The notes: generated from the letters alone by a model not told the origin. Counted from the stretch's first letter, positions 11,690 through 22,379 are shown. The stretch is 64,000 nucleotides of DNA from Kingdonia uniflora (GCA_014058105.1 JACGCM010002428.1:85111-149110), one strand, 5' to 3'. Translations and numbers: made by a program.

Positions 11690-12073
11690 TTCTTGGTTTA
11701 CTAGTATCATGTCAACCCTCAACCCGACTAATTTTTGGGGGCGGCCTTAAAAAAATTTAAGCTTCCAACATTCAAGCAAATTCGAGGGGAACGAATGCTC
11801 AAGAGACCGAACCCTCGGGAATGCGTTGGCGGCGAACACGTCTTACTTCACTGTGGCTTAGGCCTTCGAAGTCTAGTGAATTTCCTTGTTTACTCTAAGT
11901 ATCATGTCAGCCCTCGACCCGACTGATGCTTGGGGGCGACCTTGAAAATTTTCAAACTCCCAACATTCGAGCAAACTCGAGGGACACGAATGGTCGAGAG
12001 ACCGGACCTTCGAGAATGCGTTGGGGACGACCACGTCTTACTTCACTGTGGCTTAGGCCTTCGAAGTCCTGTA
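11690..12073. repeat. Two-copy ~195-bp tandem repeat downstream of element A pol
   Basis: Unit 1 starts near 11690 and unit 2 near 11885, in register 195 bp apart (CCCGAC at 11723 and 11918). Shared blocks include GAATGCGTTGG and ACGTCTTACTTCACTGTGG. Both copies encode similar short frames, which explains overlapping small ORFs there. Tandem repeats in the 3' untranslated region are common in Tat elements. Confidence 0.8.
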
Positions 12074-12415
12074 CATCTCATGATTCCACCCAAGTGCCAC
12101 AACCATCTCGAAGTTCTTTAAGCTTCGACCACTCTACAATCATTCTACACTTACAACATATGCAAATATAAGTATACATGATTATCAACAGTGTTGCTAC
12201 ATGCATGATGTTTCAGTACAACATATGTCAGAGAATCAGGTTCAACACAAAGTAATTCAAATCAAGTTCAGAGTACACATCAAAAACTTAGCACAGCTGT
12301 TCAATACAAATCAAGTTAACACAAATTAGTTTTAGTACAGTCCATAACGAAACATAATCAGTACAATACAAGTCAGATTTAACACAGTAAGTCAAAGCAA
12401 TTACAAGTTCAAAGA

Positions 12416-14656
12416 TCAACATTCATCATATATTACAACCCAAAAGAAAGAACATAAAAAATAGTATGGCAATCCAGTACAATACCTCATATCGGAGTGG
12501 CCGCACCATCTCTTCCAACACTCTTCAATGTCAACACCTCTAGCACCTTCAGCAGAAGGGTTTGACCCTGCACCATCGATGGTCACATCAGTTGCAGTTC
12601 TAACAGAAACAACTTTGACCACAGGAGTTGCCAAGACACCTCCTGAGCCAGAAGCAGCAATATCTACCTCTACCCCATCGGCCTGGGCAACATCTTCAGC
12701 AACAGGATCTTGGGTAGTGGGGAAACATTGCAAAGTTTCAGGATCATACCCCAAATCCTCTATGAACTCTTTCAGCCTGACAGTAACTGTACATTCGTCA
12801 TCAAGCTACCCTTGGAAGGGTTTCTTTTGTTCTTCAATAACCATATCCTTCCCAGCCATTTTTGCCTCCAACACCTTCGTATGATTATGACGTTGAGCTT
12901 CAAGCCTCCTCTCGCATTCCTCCTTGATAGTCCCCAGATCTCACCTTAAAACGCCATTTTATAAAATTAGCGATGCCTCAGTACCTCGAGCAAGCTCCAG
13001 ATTGTCAACAACCTCTTTTAACTTCCTTATTACCACCTTCTGCGCCTTATTGAAAGCATGCGCCCAAGCATCTGTCTGCTTGAATATTCAAGCCGTCAGT
13101 ATATCTCGAAGCATGACACACTTATGAAAATTTATGAATCTCACAAAAAAATAAATATAAGCAGTTACATTGTACATACCCTTCTTCATTTGCCTCGAAG
13201 CCTCGTCCGGATCAGTGCCACAGAGTTCCGTCATCGAAGCAGCCTTAGCTCAAGCCTGCTCTTCCTGTTCGGACATGGTTAATTCTTCGTCCATATCCTC
13301 CCTTTGCGCCTTTTGCGGTAGGTTACTTTCGGTTGTTGTGCCCTAAGAGACTCAGGAAAGACCTTGCCCTTCCCTCTCTCAGCCTGTGTCGATGCCTGCT
13401 TTGGCCTCTGTCTTGAAGCATCACAAGCTACTTCGGGTACCATGGCTACCTGTTTCGGTGCCCGTTGCCTCTTTGGGGCATACTTTACCTGCCTTGTCAA
13501 TTTCTCTCCCTCCATGCCTTCAACAACTTTCGAAGCACCTTCGCCTCCCCTATTCTTCTTCTTTGATGGCTTCGGCGTAATGGGTACATTTTTGAAGCAG
13601 GGAATCAATCTTTTTCTTCCTTTTCCTCATGATACCAAGCTTTTTGAACACATAATTCATCCACTCCTCATCCGAGTTGAGTATTGCGTCTATGTAATCC
13701 CTCGGATTTGACCAAACCAGGACCTAAAGATCAAACAGAAACACAGTTATCAGTATATTCGATCAATATGTCAGAAAATCTTTGACAGACAACTTACTTG
13801 GATTATAGACTTTATGTTGTAACCTATAGGTGTCCTCCCCTTCGACATTCTCATAACTACCATGTACTATAACTAAGTCTTTATTCTACCCTCAACCCGT
13901 CGAGCACAGATCAAACAACCAGGGCTTCTCTGTGTGACACTGGATGTGATAAGTGCCCACATTCTTGTTTACTTTCTTGGTGTAGAACGAGACAATGTCA
14001 TACCACTCAATTAAACTTCTTCCCACACCTCGCAGTTTTACATTCATACCCTTAATTACCTTCATCATTTCATAAAAATTCCCATTCATTTGAACTGGGG
14101 CAACCTCCCAAAAGTTTAACACCTCTTTCACCAGCCTGCGGAGAGGAAGTTGCATTCCTAGCCAAATTTGGCCTCTATACGCCATTATGCCCTCTCGGGG
14201 GTTCAACTTGAAATTAAAACTTGTTTCCACCGCATTTAATACTACTCCTACCTTCAACAGACCCAATTTTGCAAGAAATCGATCTAGTTTCAACTTCTCT
14301 CTAACCAAGACAAAACCTGCGACTTCCTTCGATTCAGCCGACTCTTCCTCACTATGATCACTCTGATCCCCTTCATCCCTTTCATCACCCAAAGGCTCGA
14401 CACTACCTTCGTCTCTCTTTATCTCTCCTCCCTCCATTTCTTCCTTATTACTATCCTCAGTCACTACTATCTTCCGATACCTACTATGTAAATCTCCAGT
14501 TTTGGGAATCACCATGGCCAATGGGACATCTTTTGCAAAATCTAATTCTTTAACGTCGCTGCTCTGATCCATCTGAGCATAACCAGACACACTAGCCTCA
14601 TTTTCATCGATATCCTCATCTATTAGCCTCAGTCTCGAAGCTCGACGAGTACGCAT
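12416..14656 (-). pseudogene. Antisense multi-exon gene of element A
   Basis: The longest open frame here (254 codons, 14656-13892) runs opposite to pol. It begins MRTRRASRLRL, has an acidic Ser/Glu-rich stretch, then a globular part with RFLAKLGLL, LPLRRLVKEVLNFWEVAPVQ and VGRSLIEWYDIVSFY. This part resembles the putative gypsy-type transposon domain (PF04195-like) found in antisense genes of plant Tat elements. A GT-AG intron (about 13797-13724) joins VLVWSNPRDYIDAIL and a Lys-rich basic segment. Further exons run through about 13276-13183, a coiled coil (about 13050-12830) and a C-terminus ending at 12416 (LKEFIEDLGYDPETLQCFP). Some stops occur in the middle exons. Function is unknown. Confidence 0.65.
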
Positions 14657-15300
14657 CTTACCCTACAGAAGAAGAGGCACGTAATCAGATCGATACATTT
14701 GACTATTACGTGTCAATAACCTATTTTCATCTACCCTCTCCCACTGATACAAACACAGCCAAAAATTCAACCCCAATCTCAACCCCAAAGTCATTACTCT
14801 CATAATCCCAAATGAGCTACATCCCAGATACAACCGTTTCATCAAAACGCGTATTCAACCCTCATTCCCGAGGACTTACAGTCAAAATATGACTAGTCTC
14901 AAACCATCGACCCATTTTCTTTTTACATCTTCTAACAACCCCTATGGCTTTGTGTACTCAGAATTAGTTAGTCATTTTAATCGAATACCGACCTACTTCC
15001 TCAGCCAACACATTGCAACTCAAAGTCAATATTCCCCTAAAGGTAACCGTTTCTATATGTTAACATTTGAAGATTTATGTTCGATACCGCACCTACAATC
15101 TATTCACATACATTGTTTATCTGATACGAACCTATAATTTCAGTAACGTTTATTCCCATTGCATTACTTCAAAATACAAAAAATAGAGAAGACCTCCTAG
15201 TACAATCATACAAAATTCTACAGAGATCAACAAAATAACAATAGAAACCTTCAAAATACAATCCTATAAATCAACCCATCACAACCACCTCGCCACCACT

Positions 15301-15641
15301 TTAAGAAGAACCCGCCCAATTTTCAAACGGGCTCGCTCCGCTCGCGGAGCCTTGCTCCTCCAACTGCTCCTCTGCCTGAATGTGACATTCAGCCAAACTC
15401 GACAGGTAGAGGTAGCGTTCCTCAGCAGTCGTAAAGCAAAACTTCATCTGCCCCCAGAAGTAAGCGTAGGACTTCCCGTCGATAGGTTTTCCAGGATCCA
15501 ATTCTACCAGGTCGGGCATGTCCCAGTCAAGCTCATGGTCACCGAAAAACTTCAACTTCAGTTCTACAGTTTTTTGTCCTATACGACGGTCTCTGGCAAA
15601 CCCCATTTTCTTCTGGTATTAAGTGTTGAGCGTGGTATCCA
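15301..15641 (-). pseudogene. Second, small antisense ORF in element A
   Basis: A 101-codon open frame (15606-15301) beginning MGFARDRRIGQK. It extends in frame to an upstream ATG at about 15641 through a single TAA (MDTTLNT*YQKKMG), which would be a CAA-to-TAA change. It contains FFGDHELDWDMPDLVELD and a C-terminal EEQLEEQ segment. No family is recognised. It lies between the larger antisense gene and the 3' LTR, so on the minus strand it would be upstream of that gene, possibly as its first exon. A predicted acidic, soluble protein. Confidence 0.4.
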
Positions 15642-15887
15642 TAACGCTTTTAGGCAATACAGAAGAAGGAGAAAAAAATGAAATATAAGAAGAATGTGTA
15701 ACGTTACCATCTTCGCAACCAATACTTATAGCCTCATTAACCTCATTTATTATTCTGTAATCACCAACATTTCTTAATTACCCCTCTTTTATTACCACCA
15801 TCGGAAACCAACAATCAACCGTTCAACTTCCAACAACCACCACTTTTCTCAGCAAATGCCTCTACAACTATTTTCAAGGCCCTTGCT

Positions 15888-15900
15888 GAGAGGGGGCGAA
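15888..15900 (+). promoter_or_regulatory. Polypurine tract of element A
   Basis: GAGAGGGGGCGAA abuts the 3' LTR start (TGTAGTAG at 15901), the position where the plus-strand primer is cut in LTR retrotransposons. Confidence 0.7.
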
Positions 15901-16652
15901 TGTAGTAGCCTACTCACAGCCTTCAACCCCTAGTCAAACACTCGAAGGCTACATCGAAGCCTACATGCAAACCTCAAAGCCCACTCAATCCATAGACAAG
16001 CTTTCCAAGATGATGCTTCAGAGCCAAAGCCTTGACTCTGAACAAACCTCGAAGATGAACTCCACATTAACATCTGATACTTCGAAGATGAATCCCACAT
16101 CAGCATCATAAATACTTCGCAGACATGTCAGACGGACAGCTCACCAAATAGGAATGGCGCCGTTTTCGGTCCTGTCAGCTACAGTGATAGAACCAACAGA
16201 CGGTTACAGTGTCAGAGCATAGTGACAGACCCAACAACTGCTACAGTATCAGAGCATACTGACAGACCTGATATTTTCGGCTTCAACACCCACTCCGGGA
16301 TACCCGTTCGATATCCGGAGGATACCCAGAGGGTACACTTGTAATATGACCTAACCTTGGTAACTCAGCCCTTCCCACATTCTATAAATAGGAGGGGCTA
16401 GAAAATCTCTTTACTGAACCCTTGCAATTTCCTTCGATCACCCTGTAACACACCCAGTACTCGAACCTTCAACTACTCGACAATAATATAAACTCTCTTA
16501 AAAATCCTCATCAGAAGCCGTGGAGCGTCACATTCTTGGCCTCCACGCAAGTATATTTTCAGAAGATTACTTATGCTATAGATTATATGCTAGAAGATAA
16601 ACCCCGAGGTGTAAGAGCCAACTTTCCCTCCGCACGAAGTTAGGCCCCTACA
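15901..16652 (+). repeat. 3' LTR of element A
   Basis: 752 bp, TG...CA, direct copy of 5147-5914. TATAAATA at 16383-16390. It differs from the 5' LTR by many transitions and by indels around 16190-16260 and 16395-16410, so the insertion is not recent. Confidence 0.88.
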
Positions 16653-16762
16653 ATAGAAACACGTGAAGGTTTGTTATAATTCGGATGCGTAGGATCTGCT
16701 CTCTTTGAGCTTAGCCTTTTCCTTAAGGAGGTTATTGGGGGTATCTTTCCCTTTGGTGCCAT
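16653..16762 (-). pseudogene. PMD-1 first exon (5' end) of MULE-1
   Basis: On the minus strand, an ATG at 16762 opens MAPKGKIPPITSLRKRLSSK, continuing RADPTHPNYNKPSRVS to the element A junction. MULE-2 has the matching start at 40246 (MKDKVPPATSN, one stop, RKRVLDRADPEYPKF), which supports both the start and the exon. The downstream coding sequence resumes across element A at 5146, but no single frame runs cleanly from there to the acidic linker, so the insertion site has also decayed. The basic N-terminus could act as a nuclear localisation segment; that is inference. Confidence 0.65.
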
Positions 16763-16809
16763 CCTATTTAAGAAAGAAAGAAAGATTACCACCAGTAAAA
16801 ATAGTCATT

Positions 16810-17090
16810 GAATGTTATTGTCGGATAATACATATGTCGACAAATATTGCATAAATTTCTCGAAAACTATTATCGATTTCTACACTAAGCGACAATAAAG
16901 TATCAAAACCATCTAGTAATATCGCACTATAAATTGTCAACGCCATTATGTATCGACAAATAGTCATCATGTATTGCTAAAACAAATTGTAAACATTGTC
17001 GAAACCCAAAACATCAACAAATATACCAGATAAGACCATACAACAATTGTCGATTCATCACCCAAATTGACAATTACACCAAGGTATGTC
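16810..17090. repeat. ATTGTCG / CGACAAT array (MULE-1, array 3, upstream of PMD-1)
   Basis: Units include TTATTGTCGGATAAT (near 16818), ATGTCGACAAATATTG (16835), GCGACAATAAAG (near 16889), ATTGTCAACGCC, CATTGTCGAAACCC (near 16996) and CAATTGTCGATTCATC (near 17045). The array lies just 5' of the PMD-1 start, as does the 40290-40630 array of MULE-2. From 17100 to 17715 I see only A/T-rich spacer, a GGGTGGGTGGGTGG tract (about 17520) and the unresolved MULE end. Confidence 0.6.
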
Positions 17091-17727
17091 CCTCACATTA
17101 TGTGGTCTATTTGATGATGTTTTGGGTATATCCCAATTTTGGAGAATTTTTTAAGAAACTGTAGATTCAGAAACAAACAAAATAAATGTGTAACGGCTTT
17201 GTATGGGAAGGTGAACATAGTTACCCAATTTTCAAAAAAAAAAAAATTTAAATGATAAAACCCAATTACAAATGATTAAAAATGATCTCTTATAATTGGG
17301 AAGTACCTGGACAGAACCACTGATTAATTATAATTCCAACACCCAAAACCCTTTCAGATCAAAGATAATTACGGCTCTCAACCTGGAGAAATGATCATTT
17401 GTTTTGTCTACGTATCAATCTCTGAACAATGGCTTCTAGCTCTTTACAGCCTAGACAAATTATCTTTCTTTTTTTATCATTGTCCCCATAATTCTGATAG
17501 AAGAACGAGAGAGGGAGGGAGGGTGGGTGGGTGGCTGAGTGGGGGAGTGAAGTGAGACAAGAGGGGAGTAATGTCCACATCAGCATTTTTTTGCCACCTA
17601 TACATTTTTTCCCTAAAAAATATCTTACATCAGCAAAAAAAATGTTAGAACTGTGTGGTAAGGTTTAAGTGTTTGGTAAGTGTAGCATTTTTTTAGTGTA
17701 TGCGAATCCCTCCCCCTAAAAGAGATT

Positions 17728-18233
17728 ACTTATGGGCTAATTGGGTTAGATGTTACATTATCAATAGCAAGAAGTTTTGGACTATGCAAATTCCCACATA
17801 GTGCTCTTGGGCTTGGAGGAACATTCTAAAAGCTAGAAATGAAACCAAAAATATTATGATCTACAATATAGGGAGGGGTACTGAGACCTACTTTTGCATG
17901 ACCCTTGGCACCTCAAGGATATCTTGATTGACCAGTTTGAATCTCATTTTAGATATGACGGTACTCTTCATCTGAATGCTACTGTTTCTAACATTAATAT
18001 TAACCATGGTGAGTAGGCTCCCCCTATAGATGCTAGATATCAACTTCCTGAAGTATGAGTTGAGCTCAATGAAATAGAGCAAGATAGTGAGATCAATAAT
18101 CAAGTTATTTGGTCTCTGACTACTACTGGAGAATATACCCTCAAGAGTTGCTATAATACTATGAGACATATCAACTCTTATACTACTGGACTTCCTTAGT
18201 CTAGTTCTCTTAATGTATAGGATAGACTTTTGA
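17728..18233 (+). pseudogene. LINE ORF2 C-terminal region, left fragment
   Basis: This is the post-RT region of a plant LINE. In one frame it reads YLWANWVRCYIINSKKFW then CSWAWRNILKARNETKN, and a stretch IYNIGRGTETYF...DPWHLKDIL that matches the usual IGDG...FW-DNW motif. Then TTGEYTLKSCYN is the start of the zinc-binding RVT-associated domain. Stops are scattered. It ends at about 18233 (DRLL), where the copia C LTR begins. The continuation (FKGNIPKNSFITWL) is found at about 21205, so one LINE copy was split. Confidence 0.7.
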
Positions 18234-18347
18234 TTTAATTGTGTACTTATCCTTGTAGTAGTATATAGCTTTATAATCTTGTTGGATAAGAAAGATCTTC
18301 CTTGATTTGAGGAGGAAGACTTTCCTCTTATTTGTAAAGTCTGACAT

Positions 18348-18355
18348 TATAAATA
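18348..18355 (+). promoter_or_regulatory. LTR TATA box (element C)
   Basis: TATAAATA, 63 bp upstream of the primer binding site (18418-18430), as expected for a copia LTR. Confidence 0.5.
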
Positions 18356-18485
18356 GATGAATGATCTCTACTCAATTTGAATGAGAGACTACCAAATCTT
18401 ATTCTCTGATCTTAAAATGGTATTATAGCTACCCAATCCTCTTCTTTATTTATTTATTTTCTTTCTTCTTCTTCCTTGCTTTATA

Positions 18486-19133
18486 ATGGCCGGCGACGAT
18501 GATAGTTTATCTTTTAACAATACCACACAATCAACAACAACACCAACACCGGACATACCAATAATACTCGACCCATACTTCATCCATCACTCAGATAACC
18601 CTACCGCCATCCTTGTTATATCCGCTCTCTCGGGCGACAATTACCCCTCATGGCATCATGCCATCACCAAAGCTCTCAACACCAAAAACAAGCTTGGATT
18701 CATTGATGACTCCATCAAACAACCCGATCCAACCGATGCCACGGCATTGCACCAGTGGGTGCGATGCAACAATCTTGTCGGTTCTTGGATCCAAAATTCT
18801 GTCTCTTTGGATATCTGCGGAAACAACTTTTATGTGAATACTGTGAGAGAGATTTGGATCGATCTTGCTAAAAGATTTTCTCAAACCAATGCTCCTAAAA
18901 TCTACCAGTTGAAGCAATCGATTGCTTCCCTAAAGCAAGACGATATGTCAGTCTCATATTATTTTACAAAGCTAAAATCGTTATGGGATGAACTCAACTC
19001 CTTCAATATTTTTAAGCCATGCACATACGGTAGTGGGAAGGTCGTATTTGATCGTTTATAACAAGATCGCGTGATGGAGTTTCTACAAGGCCTCCATGAT
19101 TAATTTTCCGCGATCCGCAGTCAAATATTATTA
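18486..19133 (+). pseudogene. Element C gag (UBN2-type)
   Basis: The Ty1/copia capsid-like protein. The ATG at 18486 starts MAGDDDSLSFNN. The conserved gag block follows: HHSDNPTAILV, SGDNYPSWHHAITKALNTKN (the N-terminal gag_3-like motif), QWVRCNNLVGSWIQNSV, then IWIDLAKRFSQTNAPKIYQL and SVSYYFTKLKSLWDELN. A TAA at 19059 ends the open frame, but homology continues (RVMEFLQGLHD, second stop at about 19101), so two stops truncate a normal gag. The open part is 191 codons. Confidence 0.85.
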
Positions 19134-19844
19134 ATGGAGCCTTTCCCTAATGCCACAAAAATCTATTCCTTAATTCAAAAAGAAGAGAAGCAGCAAGAGA
19201 TACACTCTACTGCCTCTCCTATCTTTGAAGCAGTGGCTCTTTCCGTTACCAAACCTAATACAAACCATTTCTGGCATTTTCTTAATGGTAGAAATCATTC
19301 TTCTAACAATACTCGAAAGCCACGATATCATTGCGACCATTGCAATATTGATGGTCACTCGAAAGAAAGATGCTTCAAAATCATTGGTTATCCACCTCGC
19401 AAACCCAATGTTTTGGGACCATCAACTCAAACGGGGAATAATGGTTCTCAATCGGCACTAACTTTTTCAAAAGAACAGTACCACAAACTCTTAGCTATGA
19501 TAGCCTCAGGTAATATCCAATCTGGACCGTCAACTCTTGCAGGTATAATACTTTCTGCACGATATTCTATGTGGATTATTGATAGTGGAGTTATACACCA
19601 TATGTGTTATTTCTTAACATTATTTACAACTTATAAACCATGCACAAAACCATCTTTTGCTCAGTTGCCTGATGGGTCGAATGCCCCTATTTTACTTACT
19701 AGTACTGTAACTCTTTCTCCTTCTTTGCAACTCAAAAATGTCTATCATATCCCTTCTTTCAAATTTAACTTGTTATCTGTGAGTGAGCTTGCTAGAACCA
19801 ACAATTATTCCCTAACCTTTTTTCCCACTTTGTGTTTCTTTTAG
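19134..19844 (+). pseudogene. Element C gag zinc knuckle and protease
   Basis: A 236-codon frame, apparently the continuation of gag-pol. HCDHCNIDGHSKERCF is a zinc knuckle (CX2CX4HX4C) for RNA binding. WIIDSGVIHHMC matches the copia protease active site (usually DSGA), and the downstream VYHIPSFKFNLLSVSEL is the classic copia protease end. The frame stops at 19842 (TAG), just before GHLTRKTIGQG, which is homologous to the start of integrase. The protease Asp-Ser-Gly is intact. Confidence 0.85.
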
Positions 19845-20840
19845 GGCCATTTAACGAGGAAGACGATTGGGCAGGGCAAAGTCCATGAGGGTCTATATTA
19901 TTTCCAGTCATCCCTAATGGCTTTGGCTATTCTTACTCCTCCCACGGTAGATCTTTTGGCATCGACGTTTAGGACATCTATCTTTTTGTTCATTAGAACC
20001 TTTATTAACCATGTTTGCATAATCATTTTTGTGACGTGTGTCCTCAAGCTAAACAAGGACGGTTACCTTTTCCATCTAGTACTATTACTTCTAATAAAGC
20101 GTTTCAGTTAATACATGTCGATATATGGGGTCTTTTTATGCAAACTTCGTTTAGTGGTTCTCAATATTTTCTCACCATCGTTGATGATTTTACAAGATGC
20201 ACATGAATTTATCTTATGCCCGTAAAATCTCAAACCCAAAGCATATTAAAAGCTTTTTTTGCATGATCAAAACCCAATTTAATTCTAAAATCCATTTGTT
20301 TTCCTCTGGTAATGAGGCTGATTTTTTTTGTCCAATCCAAAAAAGTGCAATCCGATAACGGTTCTGAATTCATCTCAAAAGAAATGCAGATTTTTTTTTT
20401 GGAAAATGATGTAGTCCATCAAAGGAGTTGTGTGGGCACTCCCCCAACAAAACGGCGTCATAGAATGTAAACACTGCCATATCCTTTAAGTCGCATGTGC
20501 TCTTCTGTTTCAAGTACATTTGCCTATGAAATTTTGGGGTGAATGCGCTTAACTGCGGTCTACCTTATTAACAAAATGCCTTCCACCAAACTTTCGGGTA
20601 AATCTCCTTACGAACTATTATTTAATTATATGCCCGATTGTCATCGTCTTCGGATATTTGGGTGTTTATGTTATGCCCGAAATGCAAATATAAAGCATAA
20701 ATTTGATCAACGCGCTATATCCGGCATTTTTGTTGGATATCCCCATGGACAAAAAGTGGATCACATTTATGATATTGAATCCAACACCATTTATACATCC
20801 CGAGATGTCACCTTTTATGAAGGCATTTCCCTTTCTCTAC
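19845..20840 (+). pseudogene. Element C integrase
   Basis: DDE integrase of Ty1/copia type. Visible in order: HNHFCDVCPQAKQGRLPF (zinc-binding end), QLIHVDIWGLF (first Asp, about 20110), FLTIVDDFTR, VQSDNGSEFISKEM (second Asp, about 20350), then TPP..QNGVIECKH (catalytic Glu, about 20440-20475) with a one-base deletion, and INKMPSTKLSGKSPYELLF, RIFGCLCYARN, FDQRAISGIFVGYPHGQK (20543-20770). A run of ten T after 20390 and several frameshifts inactivate it. The three catalytic residues can still be seen. Confidence 0.85.
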
Positions 20841-21204
20841 CATGCCTTCACCCAATATTTCATCCCATGTTATTCTTGTACCCATCGAAGACACGGGAAC
20901 TTTTGATTTTGTTCCTAATAGTACTTCACCTCCTAAAAATTCAGCCCCTATTCCTAACCCAACCATTGTTTCCGAAACTCCATCTTAACCCGCTTCCGCA
21001 CCAAGTACCGATACACTACCTATTCCATCTTTTATCACCTTGCCTAATGATTCCAATATCACCAACTCGATGCCTTCTCCTATACCTACACCTCATAATA
21101 TCCCTGATGTCGTTCAACCATCCATTCCTAAGGAAAAACGTCAACGCCAAACTCCCCCGTATCTACAGGACTATGTTTTATCGGTCATCTCTCATGGTTT
21201 CTTA
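20841..21204 (+). pseudogene. Element C integrase-RT linker, truncated
   Basis: A low-complexity Ser/Pro-rich linker of the kind that follows copia integrase, ending RQRQTPPYLQDYVLSV. The RT that should follow is absent; at about 21205 the sequence switches to LINE. Confidence 0.6.
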
Positions 21205-22150
21205 ACAAGTTCAAAGGTAACATTCCCAAAAATAGTTTCATTACTTGGTTAATTGGCATTCAGATATGGTCACAAAATACAAGACAAGTTACTCAAGTGG
21301 GGTGCAGTGGAGAGATCTATTTGTGTTTTATGTTGGTCTTGCTGTCAGAATGAATTACATTTGTTCTTTCTTGTAGCTATTCTAAACAAGTTTGGCAAGC
21401 TCTTTTACAGGTAATGGACATCACTAGAGCTGCAACAGATTTCAATGCAGAGTTGCTTTGATGTATTCAGTATACAAAAGGAAGCTCTATTCAGGGAAGG
21501 ATCTTTAAACTCTTATTGAATTGTTATATATGCTCTATATGGGATGAGAGAATTAGTAGAATTTCTTATGAAAAAGCTTCAACTTGCACTGTTAAGTGAC
21601 ATGAAGCTAAAGTTATAAGGTACTCTTGGAGAAAGCATGCCTAGAATAACCTTATGCCTAATACAAATGGTTCTCTTACTAACATGGGTGGTATATGTAC
21701 AATTCTAAGAGATAATGAAGGCATTGCTCATGGTGCTTGTGCTGAGGGAGTTGCTTATCTGACCATCACTGTACATGAGCTGAAATCTATTGACAGAGGG
21801 CTTGGCATGGCAATCAGAATTAATAGAAGAATAGAAGTGGGGTGTAACTCTATTAGTATTGTAAGATTCATCAATGGGAGTTATGCTCGTCCTTGGAATG
21901 CAAGGAGGTTGTCAGAGCAATCAAGCAAGGTTGAAAATTTCAAAGTTATTTTCTATTGAACACAATTATTAAAGGCCAACAGAGCCCTAGATTTATTAAC
22001 AAATTTACTGCCAGAGGTTGGTTACCTTGTTGAGCCAACTGACTTCAGTGTGGAGCTTCAGAAAATCCTAGATGAAGATGCCAATGGGCCAATCTATCTC
22101 AGATTTTCAAAGTGAGATGGATGTTTTTGGGTTTAGATAAACTTGACATA
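21205..22150 (+). pseudogene. LINE ORF2 C-terminal region, right fragment with RNase H-like domain
   Basis: The sequence resumes with FKGNIPKNSFITWLIGIQ (the RVT zinc-binding domain) and CVLCWSCCQNELHLFF, then an RNase H-like domain: NTNGSLTNMGGICTILRDNE (21654 onward), HELKSIDRGLGMAI and EVGCNSISIVRFI. In the usual motif the first residue would be Asp (NTDGS); here it is Asn. A tail resembling EANRALDLLTNLLPEVG ends near 22050. This is the end of the LINE broken at 18233. Frameshifts and stops are present. From about 22150 to 22374 I see only A/T-rich sequence, possibly LINE 3' UTR. Confidence 0.7.
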
Positions 22151-22379
22151 GAATATGGTTATGAATCGAGTCACTCAACGTTTAATGGTTCTTGAAGGTG
22201 CATTTAGCTTGTTAGTCCATCTGCAATAAGTAATTATAATGGAAGATGAACAATGAGCTAATAAAAAGTTGTCTCATAATAATCAGAGCCTAACTATTTA
22301 TATTGATAAATATCATTACCAATGGCCAATTTCATTTTTTTATTTTCTTTCAACAATACAAAAATGAAAATGTAAAATG

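Larger units (their letters stand above)
5147..16652 (+). mobile_element. Element A: Ty3/gypsy Tat-type LTR retrotransposon
   Basis: An 11.5-kb element bounded by two direct LTRs (5147-5914 and 15901-16652), both starting TGTAGTAGCC and ending CCCCTACA. Gene order is gag, protease, RT, RNase H, a second RNase H, integrase. A long 3' untranslated region then follows, with antisense genes and a purine tract (AGAGGGGGCGAA) just before the 3' LTR. The double RNase H and antisense gene are hallmarks of the plant Tat lineage. A primer-binding-site-like TTGGTGTCGTCTGTG follows the 5' LTR. It sits in the first exon of the MULE-1 PMD gene. Flanks read GTAGG (left) and ATAGA (right), so a 5-bp TSD is at best degenerate. 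All ORFs carry stops. Confidence 0.9.
1..17715. mobile_element. MULE-1: right-hand part of a PMD-carrying Mutator-like element
   Basis: The block 1-5146 plus 16653 to about 17.7 kb is one element split by Tat retrotransposon A. Its minus-strand PMD gene matches MULE-2 (30893-41343) exon by exon, and its spacers carry the same ATTGTCG/CGACAAT repeats. The left end, where a FAR1-like transposase would be expected by analogy, lies outside the window. The right end is not resolved: sequence near 17640-17710 contains AAGTGTTTGGT, also present in the MULE-2 terminal repeat, and LINE sequence starts by about 17728. No TSD can be tested because the other end is missing. Assignment to the MULE superfamily rests on homology to MULE-2. 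Confidence 0.7.
18234..21204 (+). mobile_element. Element C: truncated Ty1/copia retrotransposon inserted in the LINE
   Basis: gag, protease and integrase are present in the Ty1/copia order, but RT, RNase H and the 3' LTR are missing. The left LTR remnant lies within about 18234-18415, with a TATAAATA box at 18348-18355. An initiator-Met primer binding site, TGGTATTATAGCT at 18418-18430 (10 of the first 12 bases of TGGTATCAGAGC), follows. The right break is near 21204, after the integrase-to-RT linker (RQRQTPPYLQDYV), and LINE sequence resumes directly. No TSD is detectable, consistent with loss of the 3' end by deletion. Confidence 0.8.

Noticed and set aside
13364..13711. 115-codon plus ORF (Cys/Phe-rich)
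   Set aside because: Opposite-strand shadow of the antisense gene, whose splice sites and homology fit better.
5147..16652. Endogenous pararetrovirus (caulimovirid) instead of a retrotransposon
   Set aside because: LTRs, integrase, double RNase H and antisense gene fit a Tat retrotransposon; no movement protein seen.
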